Positions 12,036 through 23,499 of a DNA stretch of 64,000 bases are shown here, in pieces (the stretch's first letter is position 1; each line of letters opens with the position of its first letter). Location: the NCBI GenBank assembly GCA_949128115.1, contig OX421961.1:120717050-120781049 (forward strand), read 5' to 3'. The notes below the pieces were generated by a model. That model saw only the letters and a list, made by a program, of their open reading frames with translations, was not told the DNA's origin and ran no database searches. The position numbers and the translations under genes were made by a program. Source of the DNA: Anaspis maculata (taxonomy: Eukaryota; Arthropoda; Insecta; Coleoptera; Scraptiidae).

Positions 12036-12354
12036 CCTCCACTATTTTTGCCGGTGGCTACTGATCTTGATGGGCCCGAGAGGGTCCAAGCATCACACAT
12101 GCAAAGGGGCCTCGCTTGATCACAAAATGCAGGGTCTTTCCTCTTAACATCCGGACTAATGGATTTGTCGGCACTGCGAAGTTTGGACCATATTGCTTCA
12201 CCTGTCCAGTCAGAGCTCCTGTAAAGAACCTCCTGCATTATAGAAACCTACCAATCGGGGAAAGCTCGTATTTAATTATTCATTAGCACATGAACCACCC
12301 AACAATAAACAATTCGAAATAAACCACTAAATGTAGGAAATACGAAAAATTAGT

Positions 12355-12770
12355 ACAAATTTTTCGCGCTATGTCGTTCGGAGTAGGAAAATGAACGGTG
12401 GGTTTTTTTCCGGTTGCATGTTGAGCGGGGGAGTGCCTGCGCGGTGGCACAATGCATTGTGGACTTTTGCGCTTTGGGATGTTCGAGTTTTGGATTCTCG
12501 CGCTTTGTCGCTCCCAGTGGGATTTTGAGCGGTGGGTTTTTCTCCGGTTGCATGTTGAACGGTGTAATGCGTGCGCGGTGGCAAAATGCACTGTGGACTT
12601 TTGCGCTATGTCGTCACGGGTGGGATATTGAGCAGTGGGTTTTTCTCCGGTTGGATGTTTGAGCTGTGGCTTGCAGAATCAGTGGAATAATTCGCGGTGG
12701 GCTTTTGCGTTTTGGGATGTCTGAGCGGTGGAGTGAATGAATGGTGGGTTGAAGAGTGGGCACCCGGACT
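12355..12770 (+). repeat. GC-rich minisatellite of 105-130 bp units
   Basis: GGTGGGTTTTTCTCCGGTTG recurs at about 12401, 12531 and 12632 together with GGACTTTTGCGCTxTG and TGxGCGGTGGCA. Explains the several overlapping open frames on both strands. Confidence 0.8.
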
Positions 12771-13117
12771 AGCAGCCACTGTGTAGCTGCTGTGCACCCT
12801 CGAACGGCCGAGGCCGTCACCAAATCGTAACGTCCTCTTTTTTTTTGCGGCCCTACACTCACCTGTTTTGTGTATTTCCACAATTATTGAATAATATACA
12901 CTACTCACTATTTTTCATTACCAAGACATTTATTTTAAAAATTAAAATTTATAAATGATGACAAATCTTTGCGCTACTTGTTGGCGAGCAGGTAAAATAA
13001 TTACGTACAGTCGCCCTATTTATAGATACTTGGAAGTGAAATAAAATCACAAATCTTTAAAAGAACCTGTAAAATGTAGACAATTTATTCATTGATGCAA
13101 AATCATTTTGTCATTAG

Positions 13118-13258
13118 CGGTGCTATTCTGTAAAAAATAATATTCCATAAACGCTCTGTTATGTAAAAATTCGTGTCAGCCATTGGCTGTTGCCTAGGTA
13201 ATAGCAACGTAACAGAACCTTTATGGAATGTGATTTTTTAGAGAATCGCACCATAGGT
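13118..13258. mobile_element. Hairpin MITE, about 140 bp
   Basis: GCGGTGCTATTCTGTAAAAA... pairs with ...TTTTTAGAGAATCGCACCAT; the inner ATTCCATAAA and CTCTGTTA segments also pair. Confidence 0.7.
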
Positions 13259-13297
13259 ATAAATAACACAATTATTAACCTCACTAGTGCAATGATA

Positions 13298-15777
13298 CAC
13301 TCTTGAGCAAAAGTTAAGGACCACTTTTTCAAATGTCCAGAACACGTTTTTCGATTTCACCGAATTTTTGCACAGAGGTGTTCTAATGTATTGCTAAGAC
13401 AAGCGTAAAGTGGCGCACTCATCAATGCATAGGTTTGCGGCAGAAAGGTCTTCGACTGATGCTTTGCAGAAATGCATAATTTTTACTGAAATCAAATCAT
13501 TAAATTTTGGACCAAGTGGAGGTTCATCTAATAAAAAGCTTCTAGTTTGCTATGTTACAATGTGCTTAAGCCAGTACCATGCTCAGTTTGTTCAGTGACA
13601 TCTTTCGTATTTATATCTCGACCATCAATCTCTTGTTGTGGCTTGAACAATTTATGAGGCATTACTTTGCTTTGATTTTGGTTGTAAACAATACATTCGT
13701 GTATTTATTGCGATTTTGCGTCAACATTTTGTAATTGTGACCACTCTTGAGGCTCAAAAACGAAAAATTCTTTATGCGGCCTGTTATTAAAGAACAAAAA
13801 CAAGAGGAAAAAGCTTACAAAGATGTCAAAACCTTGAGCATTGACAAGAAAGAGGTTGACAATTGCATCACATCCCGATAAAACACCTCTGAAGTGACCA
13901 AAAAAGAAATGGTCATTTTCTTAAGTTCTTTTCAGGAAAAGACAGTTGCGGAGTATCGCCAAGAGACCAAGCGCACAAGCGATGAGAGACAACCGTTACT
14001 AATCATTTGTCATCAATATTCAAGGGTTAAAATCACTCTAACGCCATCAGGCCCTTTCGAATGCGAAGAAGTTGAAAAACTAACTTCGAGTTTGTTGCGC
14101 TGCACTGAGTGAACCCAAGGACGGAAATGGATGATGGCCATACTCAGAGATGTGTACAAGCCTTGTGTTTTGAGTGTAAAAATCACCAAGAGGATCTGAC
14201 GACGCAAAAAATTGAGAATCGGGGTTTGTTTGAACCTCTGCAGTGTGGAAAACAGCTCAAATCAAATTACGTTCTCAATCGGGACTTTCGTCGTTCGTAA
14301 TTGTACAGGAACTGATCAAAAAGATTCCTGCCCACACCATGATGGAGCCACCCCCAAACGGAATCCTGAGTGAAATGCAATCTGCATGAAACCGCTGTCC
14401 AGGACGACATCATACACGACCCCGCTAGTCGTTTCCTGTCAGGGAGATACGTGTTTTACCTTTGTCGTTTTTGACCAGTCTCTGTACAATTACGAAAAAC
14501 GAACAATCCCGATTGAGAACTTATTCGATTTTAGCTGTTTTTTCACACTGCAGAGGTTCAAACAAACATCGATTTTCAAATGTTCGCGTCGTCAGATGCT
14601 CTTGGTGATTTCTACACTTAAACACAAGGCTTATGCATATCTCTGAGCATGGCCATCATTCATGCTCGTCTTTGGGTTCACTCAGTGCAGCGCAACAAAC
14701 TTGAAGTTAATTTTCCAACTTCTTCGCATTCGAGAGAGCCTGATGGCGTTAGAGGGATTTCAACTCTCGAATATCGATGAGAAATGATTAAAAATAGCTA
14801 TTTACGATACAAGTGTTAAAAGTGACAGGTATTATTTTGTGAGCGGGGACGCTTGCGAAACGAGCATTAGCGAGTAGAGCAACCCCGCGAACAAAATAAG
14901 ACACTTTTAACGCGTGTATCGTACAGGATTTTATCTACAATGGTCTTTGAAATGTTTGGTAAATGTCAGAATTTATTGAAAATATGACAGGAATGCGCAG
15001 AATCATCATTTTTTCACGTCGCCCATGACGACGTGCTAAAAGTGACGGGTATTATTTAACGCTTGTAGATAAAGGTTGTTACTCATCGCTTGTGCGCTTG
15101 GTCTTTTGACGACACTCCGCAAATGTCTCTTCCTGAAAAGAACTCAAGAAATTCATCATTTCTTCTTTGATCGCTGCAGAGGTGTTTCATCGGCATGTGA
15201 TGGAATTGATTACTTCTTTCTTGTCAATGCTCAAGGTTTTGACGTCTTCGTGAGCTTTTTCCTTTTGTTTTTGTTTTTTAGTAAGTCTGCATAAAGAATT
15301 TCTTGTTTTTTGAGGCTCAAGAGTGGCCACAATTACAAAATTTTGACGCAAAATTACAATAAATACACGAATGAACTGTTTACAACCAAAATCCAGGCAA
15401 AGTAATGTCTCATACATTGTTTGGGCCATAAGAAGAGATTGATGGTCAAGATTTGAAGACAGAAGTCTTCAATGAACAAACTAAGCATGGTATTTGCTTA
15501 AGCACATTGTAACAAAGTAAACTAGACGTTTTTCATTGGATAAACCTCAATTTAGTCCAAAATTCAATGCTTTGATTTCAGTAAAAATTATGCATTTCTG
15601 CAAAGCAACAGTCGAAGACCTCTCTACCGCAAACCTATTCATTGATGAGTGCGCTTCTTCACGCTTGTCTTTATATTAAATTATACCACCTCTGTGCAAA
15701 AATTCGTCAAAACCGAAAAACGCGTTTGGAAGTTATGGACATTCAAAAAAGTGGTCCCTAACTTTTGCTCGAAAGTG
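13298..15777. mobile_element. Foldback Tc1/mariner-like element, 2.48 kb, TA target
   Basis: Ends CACTCTTGAGCAAAAGTTAA and its inverse (TAACTTTTGCTCGAAAGTG), flanked by TA. The two halves pair almost along their whole length around about 14390. A spacer of about 270 bp at 14790-15065 (GTTAAAAGTGACAGGTATTA... GTGACGGGTATTATTTAAC) is present only in the right half. Open frames inside (13894, 14109, 14386, 15076) are reverse images of each other and resemble no transposase. Confidence 0.8.
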
Positions 15778-16096
15778 TATTCAAGTACCTACTAAAAAAA
15801 CCATAATGCTATTGATTTATATTTCTCCATCAAACAATCTTCCATAGACTATGGAAAGTAAGCTCAGCAAAACCTGAGTCTATTTTATATAAAGAGTAAA
15901 GATGTTAAAAAAGCATTGCAACACAAATTTCAACATTTTCAGTGTGCTTGTTATAATTACTTGTAATTCACTACATACCTTAATACAATCATAATAAATT
16001 AAAATACAACTTCATGAAACCGAAATTGAGCTGAAGTACTTCAATAAAATATGGACGTTAAATCTGTAAAATATTTCCCTAGAAAAAAAACCTGCA

Positions 16097-17008
16097 TCAC
16101 CACAGCTGGCTGGCAGACACTTTATTGATAAAACAATCCTTATACCCTTGTATTAAAATACTCGACTGGCTCCAACAGCCCTCTTCCCCTCCAGCCTCGT
16201 CATCATCGTCGTCAGACCTACACAGCTCAGCCTTTTTAGTTGGAGTCTCAACATCACGAAACACTTCCAAAAAATCACAGCACTCGTGAAACTGAGAGTC
16301 ATCATAGTTCAGATTGATTAGGGTGTGCCTGACTTTGGCAGGCACGAATAAAGGCTTAGTCGGCAAGAATATAGAGTTATTGTCACTGACCATTTTGGTG
16401 GCAGCATCTCTCTTCAAGAAAACGTAAGTATTGGCACAGGATACGGAGTTATCGATGAGGTCCATCCAGTCTTGTGAAAGAAAAATTTGTCTGCAAATAA
16501 ATTGTGGGTTCAGATGAACAACGAGCGAAAAAGCGTGTAGCACTCACCTTAGAACCTTGTGCTGCTTTTTGCTGGCATCCAAAATGTGGTTGCGATCGTA
16601 GTGTCCAGTGGCGAAACAAGGAACCCGAATGGTGATCACTTCTTTCGGACTGTGTGGCGTGACGCCGATGACGAAAGTAACTTCTCTGCACTTGGACTCG
16701 ACAAATTCCTTGTTCAGGTGTTTCATGATGTCGCTTATGGCATCGTAGGCTTTGGAAACTGACCGGTAATGGTTGCTGACTGTGAAATTCGTCATTCTCT
16801 TTTCGCTGTCTTCGGCGTCCTTCTGGCGTTTCTTTTCAACGATATTTTTCAACCAATTGAAGGTGTACGGGATTTGTGTCCGCTGGTAGAGGAGATTTAC
16901 CAAAATTTCGTTCACCAAGCCAGAGCAGGAAAGTGGGGTTAGGACGAAATCGGCGATGTTCACGTTGATTTCTGAACGGTAGCCGCTTGTACTTTGATCA
17001 GTCTTCAT
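16097..17008 (-). CDS. MAD2L1BP: p31comet homologue (MAD2L1-binding protein), complement(join(16097..16490,16548..17008)), 284 aa
   Basis: p31comet is a HORMA-fold protein that binds closed MAD2 and, with TRIP13, takes apart the mitotic checkpoint complex. Recognised from the family's two landmarks. A YQRTQIPYTFNWLK helix (human protein has YQRQQLP..YEQLK) comes first. About 80 residues later comes a VTFVIGVTPHSPKEVITI strand with the conserved SPKE. The C-terminal SSILIQGYKD fits the family's closing 'safety-belt'-like strand. Start taken at the ATG at 17008; the open frame continues 5 codons upstream only through a GTG. The 57-bp intron (16491-16547) has GTGAGT donor and TTTGCAG acceptor and joins phase 2 to give LRQIF. 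Length matches the roughly 270-residue family. An acidic DDDDDEAGGEEG run near the C-terminus is a local peculiarity. No operon or shared promoter is visible. Confidence 0.82.
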
Positions 17009-17459
17009 GTTAACTTGTATCACATTGATTTGTTTTAGATGTTTTCATTCATTTACGTGTGAAATTTGAAGAGATTACTGCAATTATTCGCAAAATCAAC
17101 AGGGCTTTCTTGTTTTCATGTCAAAGTTGTTGTCAAACTTAACGTCAAGCGGTTTTCGAATTTCAGTAGTCGTTGGGGCTAGCTTGACAGCGGTAAATCC
17201 ACCAAATAAAAAGCGGGCTTTTCGAATGTGCAATCGTCCGCAAAAATAAACAAGTGAGTATGCCTTCACGTGCGTGAGTCTCAGTAGCGCATTTTCTCAA
17301 AGAGGCATATTGTGAACGTAAAGAAATTTGGTTGAAGGAGAAACACCATTCCTTGCCCACTTTCTTCTTTCGAAACTCATTGTGATATTGTGTTATCAGA
17401 ATAGGGTAGGTACTTGCCAATGAAATAGATTTGATTGAAAATTCTTTCACTTATCAATA

Positions 17460-20400
17460 AAATTTTTTGTTTGAGGGCGGGAGCTGGGAGCGGCGACTAA
17501 TCAACAGTAGTCTATTCTCTTCCATTTTTAGTCGGCTACCCAGCTGGCAAAGGGTCGTCATTCGGACGTCAATTTTTGGAACTCTGCGACGTCAAATGAC
17601 GATAAAAAAGACGTCAAAAAGACGAAAAAATGACGGTCTAATGTCTCGTCCATACGACGTCATTTTCAGACAGTATTTTGACGTCATATCCGACGTCTTA
17701 TTGACGTACGTATTTATCGATTTAGTGACGCCATATTGACGTACTTGAGATATGCATTGTGGTGTAACAGAAATAATTAAAACATGTTCAATTCAGATAA
17801 AACAGATTTATAAACAAATAAAAATAAACTACATACTTCAGGAAGAACCTATATGTATACATAAAACATACATAAAACAAATATAAAAATGAAAACATAT
17901 TGGAGATCAACTCTCCAGGATAACTTCTATCTAAACTTATTTTGATAGTTTGGTACTGGTGTACAAATTGGTCGGCCGCAGCCAGTTAACTCGTCAAACA
18001 CCGTTCATGTACCCTCCCTAGACGTTGCATTACCGATTGTGACTGTCACAAGCTGCGTGTCTTTTTATGACTGATGCAATCTCTGTACAACGTCTTCACA
18101 AAGACATGTGTACATGCGATCCAGTGGAATTGGATGAAGTGGCCGTACGCCACAACTTTATTTACGTTGGGTCGTTGGACGCGGTGCGGTGGCTTGGCCG
18201 CACGGCGCCCTCTCTTGGTCACCGTTGGGACCTTCTATTTACCGCGAGACGAGTGCGCTTGCTACCTATTTATCTTGCGTTGCCTAGACGCTTTATCACA
18301 ATGTGACTTGTTTGCTCCAATGAAATCATTGCGAGCAGCATTGAGACTATTGAGAGGGTGGCAGTCCCGCGCAAAACTCGGCCAAAGTCGTTCAGACACA
18401 TCGTGATGATACGATTCAAGCGGCGCCAAATTCAAATATTTAATTTTTTGAACTTCGATGGAAATCGCGAAAGATTTTCATCCTTGATTCAAGACAACCA
18501 AAGATCTTGTTATGAATTATACCTATAATCAGATGCGCCTTATCGAGGTTCAACAAGTGCACTTTTTTTCATAGGAAACTGCAAAATTTCATAATTCAAT
18601 GTCAAACATTGAATAGAAAGTTCGAGCAAAAAAGTTAGGTAAATATGGTACAAATTATATATTCATTTGGCTCTTTTCTATATTTTATCTTAATCTTTTC
18701 AAAATTTTGAATAGAACGAAGTATAGAAAAAAATATACTAGAGTGACTTGACATTTGGGACCCACCCGAAAGTGTTCGCTTTTCTGAAAATTGAAAACCA
18801 AATCACGATTAAACCCTGACGAATAAAAAACGTCAAAATGTCGTTTTTATACGACGTCATACAGACGTTCAATATATGACGTCAGGACGACGTCAATTAT
18901 TTGTCAGTGACGTCGCCGACGAAAGATGACTTTTAATTGACGTCATTTTGACGGGCCTTTGCCGGCTGGGTATCCATATAGCGAAAGAATTATATCGCTA
19001 TGTCTTCGAGTTTATGTTTTCCATTTATCTCTTACTTTGAGGGCAGCGTGTGGGGGTGGCAGCATTCGGCAAAGTAACTGTTGCACAGTTTGAGTTGAGA
19101 GTTTCTGAATTTTTAAGGGAATATGACAATCAGTGAAAATTGAGAAAGTTGCATTTTTTGTTTGGGGGCGGGAGCTGGAGGCGGCGACTAATCAAATGTG
19201 GCCTATCTCTTCTCATTTTTAGTCAGCTATCTATATAGCGGAACAATTAGATCGCTATGTCTTCAGGGTTATGTTTTACATTTATCTCTTACTTTGGGGA
19301 CGGCGTGTGGGAGCGGCAGAGTTTGACAAAGACATTCTTCCAAAGTTTGAGTTGGGAGTTTCTGAATGTTTGAGGTAACATTAAAATGTATTTCAGTGGA
19401 AATTATTGAAAGTTGCACTTTTTTTCTTTTGGGGGTGGAAGTTGGAGGCGGCGCCATGTCAAAGCAGGTAGCCTATTCTTTCCCATTTTTAGTTAGCTAT
19501 CCATATAGCGGAAGAATTAGATCGTTATGTCTTCGGGTTTATGTTTTTCCATTCATCTCTCACTTTGAGGGCAGCGTGTGGGGGCGGCAGCATTCGGCAA
19601 AGTAACTGTTGCACGGTTTGAGTTGGGAGTTTCTAAATGTGAGGGAAATATGACAATCAGTGAAAATTGTGAAAGTTGCATTTTTCTTTGTTTGGAGGCG
19701 GCAGCTGGAGGCGGCGGCTAATTAAAAGTAGCTTATATTTTTCTAATTTCAGTCAGCTATCAATATAGTGAAAGAATTAGATCGCTATGTCTTCAGGTTC
19801 ATGTTTTACATTCATCTCTCACTTTGGGGGCGGCGTTTGGGAGCGGCAGAGTTTGGCAAAGAAATTCTTGCACAGTATGAGTCAAGAGTTTTTAAATGTT
19901 CGAGGTAACATTATCAGCTAAATCAGTAAAAATTGTTGAAAGTTGCACTTTTTTTCTTTTGGGGGCGGAAGCTGGAGGCGGCGCCATATCAAAAGTAGCC
20001 TATCCTTTTCCATTTTCAGTCAGCTATCCATATAGCGAAAAACTTAGATCGCTATGTCTTCGGGTTCATGTTTTTCATTTATCTCTTACTTTGGGGGCGG
20101 CGTGTGGGAGCGGCAGCGGTCGGCTGAGCAAATGTTGCACAATTTGAGTTGGCAGTTCCTAAATGTTTAAGGGAACATCTCAATCAGTAACATTTGTGAA
20201 AGTTGCACTTTTTATCGTTTGGGGGCGGAATCTGGGGGGCGGCGACTAACTCAAAGTAGCCTATCCTTTCCCATTTTTAGTCAGCTATTTATATACCGAA
20301 AGAATCAGATCGCTATGTCTTCGGGTTCATGTTTTTCATTTTAAAGTGATTGGGGGCGGTTTTTAGCAGTTTTTTCATGTTGGCGGCGCATATTGAAGAC

Positions 20401-20640
20401 GGAATGTTTCTTGGCTTACGTTTATAAGTGGCAACTATGTATTATCCAAAAAATGAGAACACCAGAGCATCAGGTCTGGTAGAAAGTGCAATATTATGTT
20501 ATTTCAAGTTTATCGGGGGCGGTTTTCTCTATGTTGGCGGCGCAATATAGACATCCAATATAGCCTAGCCCTCCTTTGGGAGTGGCAGCTATGTAACAGC
20601 GAAAAAATTAGAAGCTAGGTCGTCTAGTTTGGGAGGAGTT
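17460..20640 (+). repeat. 262-bp tandem repeat array, six to seven units, with a transposon in unit 1
   Basis: TTTGGGGGCGGAAGCTGGAG or close variants at 17472, 19160, 19430, 19695, 19960 and 20219. Each is followed by TTAGTCAGCTATCCATATAG and ATCGCTATGTCTTCGGGTT. Spacing is 257-270 bp after removing 17539-18970. Degenerate units continue to the GGAC microsatellite. Confidence 0.85.
17539..18970. mobile_element. 1.43-kb TIR element with GACGTC-rich ends, TA target
   Basis: Ends CCCAGCTGGCAAAGG and (inverted) CCCAGCCGGCAAAGG. Flanked by TA (17537-17538, 18971-18972); the other array units read GCTATCCATATAG without interruption, confirming insertion. The terminal 180 bp on each side hold at least six GACGTC/TGACGTCA palindromes each. 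The middle (17760-18780) has no transposase; an open frame at 18074-18406 is not recognisable. Confidence 0.8.
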
Positions 20641-20647
20641 CGAGGAA

Positions 20648-20680
20648 CGGACGGACGGACGGACGGACGGACGGACGGAC
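20648..20680 (+). repeat. (GGAC)n microsatellite
   Basis: About eight GGAC units. Confidence 0.95.
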
Positions 20681-22146
20681 AAAGCGGTTGCAATAGCGAT
20701 TTTCATCAAGATGGAAAATGCGCTAAAAATCCAGGCCCTAGCAGTACTTCTGTAGGAAAAACGATGCAATCAAAAATTTTTTTTGGAATCGTTAGAGGAT
20801 CATCCCAGGACAAATAATCACCCGGGTGCTTTCGCGATTTCTGGTACATTATCCAGCAATATCGCATCAAAGTTGGCGGCTGGTCAATTCTTCAGTTCAA
20901 TCAGTTCGCTGATATTTCTTGGAGCTTTTGCAATTTTTTTCAAATAAAAGTACTAATCTACCCAAAAAACAATTCTGGATCGAATGGTGCGGTCAGATGT
21001 TGAGTACTTACGTTATACCGGGTGAAAAAAAAATAAAACGAGTTTTATAATTTTTTTCCAACTTTTTTGTTTCATATGGCCGATTTTCACAAACTTTATA
21101 TCAAAATACCGCTGACTAAATCGTCTACTCAAATCAATTGTCAATATAGTCAAATTATCAAAAATCAAGATGGCGGCGGCGAACCCAAATAAAAATGTGT
21201 CGTATTTCGAGAATTTTTTTTTGATTTCTAAACTTTGTAAAGAACGACACTGATAGTGGATTCTGGAAGATTCAGCTTTCTTCTGCAATTTGGGACTAGA
21301 TTTACTTGATTCGCACATTCCACTGTGAAAATATAGTGAATTAAAGGAAGGTCCACCTGTAATTTTTTCGAAATTCACAATAAATCAGCAGTTTAAAAAC
21401 CTCCCGCGAATTTCTGAAAACATTTCGACACACTTGGTAGTGATCGTAAGCTGTGTGCATAGGCTACAAATACCGCGTTGGTGCCTGGTCGAAGTTTCAA
21501 AATTTTAGATGATAGATGACGTAAATGGTGGAGGTGCGCATGTCAAATATCGAATATTCTACTTTTTTGTTCTCACATGTTCTGAACGGAATTTCTATGA
21601 ATGTTGGCCTAATGGTCAGCTGAATAAACACGCAACGAGAGTCAAATGTTAAAAGAGTCGAAATGTAAAATTTTCAAATAGACGACTTTACTTCTTTGGA
21701 GAAAATAAAACGGTTCTATCGTTAGTCCAGGAATTTTAGCTGTTAAAATCGCAAATAGCGAACAAAAATGAAAGCCAGCCAGATTTTTTTATATTAGCTC
21801 TGAGTTCGTCAACTTCCGAATTTTTATTTCCGGTTAAAACCTATTTTGACTGGGCTACATCGCAAGACGATTTACAAAAGTGAAGTAGGCAATCCACGGA
21901 AAAATCGTCTCCAAACGTGCAGCTGCGAAGAGATTCAACGTTTTGCGCGTTTCTTTTCAGCGTTATTGTTTTGAGACTGAAAAGTGCAAAGCTCATTTTA
22001 CTCATGGCTCAAGGTCACGGTGGCAGCCCGGCTGGCTCAAGATACGAGATAGCATCGTGCCTTGGGCCACATTTTGAACCAAAAAAAAATTACTCCCTCA
22101 GTCTTCACCATGAGTCTTCACTATACACAAATCGTTCTTGGGTATT
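20681..22146. other. Repeat-derived spacer without genes
   Basis: 21013-21400 is a copy of the 340-bp family seen at 10340-12035 (TACCGGGTGAAAAAA, AAGATGGCGGC). 21790-22090 shares GTCAACTTCCGAATTT, TTTCCGGTT and CCTTGGGCCA with 45845-46060. Nothing coding. Confidence 0.6.
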
Positions 22147-22342
22147 ATTTTAACTAGAGATGCAATGGATATCCGGATCCAGTTACTATTCGGTACCCGG
22201 CTATCCGGCCGAATAGTGTTTGACTCGGTGTTTGATATCCGTCCAAAACCGGATAGTTGCAAAAAATTTGAAAAAGTGATAAATTCAATTAATCACCACT
22301 TCCCTATCTTGTTTTCCTATATTAACATCAACTACACCTTTA

Positions 22343-22600
22343 CAACTTCAAATTGAGACGAATCACTTTCAAATTAAGAATAAACACATTCAAATTGGCA
22401 CTAAAAAATGCTACAATGATTAAACACAGTCCAATTGGGATTAATCAATTTCAAATTGAGAATAATCACTTTCAAATTGGGAATTGACATATTCAAATTG
22501 GAACCAAAAAGGTTTGCAGCGCTTAAACGCATACAAATTGGGCATATTCAATTTCAAATTGAAAATAGACAGCTTCAAATTGGGAAAATAAGTGGGCATT
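22343..22600 (+). repeat. 21-bp iteron array, copy A left end
   Basis: Repeats of about TTCAAATTGRGAATAATCAM, spaced 21 bp in runs (for example 22450-22500) and separated by unrelated 20-30-bp pieces such as TTTGCAGCGCTTAAACGCA. The core CAATTTCAAATTG is a palindrome around one central base. A 21-bp period (7 codons) makes both strands look like FKLxIIN-type repeats; these are not proteins. Confidence 0.85.
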
Positions 22601-22690
22601 CTTGTAGAGTCGGCTAACTCCATAATTTTTCAATATTGTTGTCAGCAAAAAAAAACGACAATAAACAACTCCTTGCAATAAACCTGTGCG

Positions 22691-23262
22691 ATGCCTTATA
22701 GTATAAAGAAAGCCGAAGCCGACAACATTAAGAAGCAAATTTGTGTCGTCTTCAACGATAATGGGGATTGGAGGGGACTGGCCAATACACTGAGGGTGAC
22801 AAAAAGTACGGCATACCGATGGGTGAAAACTCAAGACGCTATTCAACTGCAACGTGGAGGAAAACGAAGAACAAAGATCGGCGAAGAGCACCACGCTTTG
22901 ATGACTCGGTATATTGAAGACAATCCGAGACTCACACCTTGGAAGAATTAAAAAGAAAATTTGAAGAAGACCAGCATTTGGTGGTCTCGACCGAATGTTT
23001 GAGAAAACATTTAGATGGCCTTATGTTCACTTTAAATGATATTCGACGAGAACCGGAGAAAACTAACAGCGAAGAGAACAAGATGAAAAGACGCCAATAT
23101 GTTCAGCAGCTTTTGAACTATCAAGGCGATAACATCCCAATTATATACATGGATGGAACAAACTTCAATTTATTTATATCACGAAGACAAGGGCGTTCTA
23201 AAAAGGGTACCAAGAACACAAATGTATCAAGGGGACAAGGGTACGAAGAACTTTTTTGTTGA
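22691..23262 (+). pseudogene. Tc1/IS630-like transposase, 5' two thirds, frameshifted and truncated (copy A)
   Basis: Starts MPYSIKKAEADNIKKQICVV and carries a helix-turn-helix (GDWRGLANTLRVTKSTAYRW), a GGKRRTK linker and the first catalytic Asp region (IIYMDGTNF; the better copy has MDET). Compared with copy C it has a 2-nt insertion near 22937 (ACACCTTGG for ACCTTGA) that shifts the frame at ...NPRLT. It stops after KKGTKNTNVSRGQGYEELFC, where the central catalytic part has been deleted. Not functional. Confidence 0.8.
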
Positions 23263-23282
23263 ATTATTGTTTGACCTAATAA

Positions 23283-23462
23283 ACTGGATTTATTCTCAAT
23301 TTGAAAGTGATTATTCTCAACCTGATTTTGTTTGATCTCAATTTGAATGTGTATAAATGATTCCACAATATTGATTCTCAATTTGAAATTGATTATTTCT
23401 AATTTGAAAGTGACTAATCTCAATTTGAAATTGATTATTTCCAATTTGAATCTCCTTGTTCT
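23283..23462 (+). repeat. 21-bp iteron array, copy A right arm (5' part)
   Basis: Inverted orientation relative to the left array (CAATTTGAAA units), starting 20 bp after the truncated transposase. It is cut at about 23460 by the 5' end of the LINE and resumes at 34568. Confidence 0.85.
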
Positions 23463-23499
23463 GATTTTTACGACGCGGGAAGTGAATATCTGGACGGGC

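Noticed and set aside
12283..12908. Several overlapping frames on both strands at the GC-rich repeat
   Set aside because: Explained by the 105-130-bp minisatellite units.
17009..17023. GTG start for the p31comet homologue
   Set aside because: A good ATG lies five codons downstream; eukaryotic initiation at GTG is unlikely.
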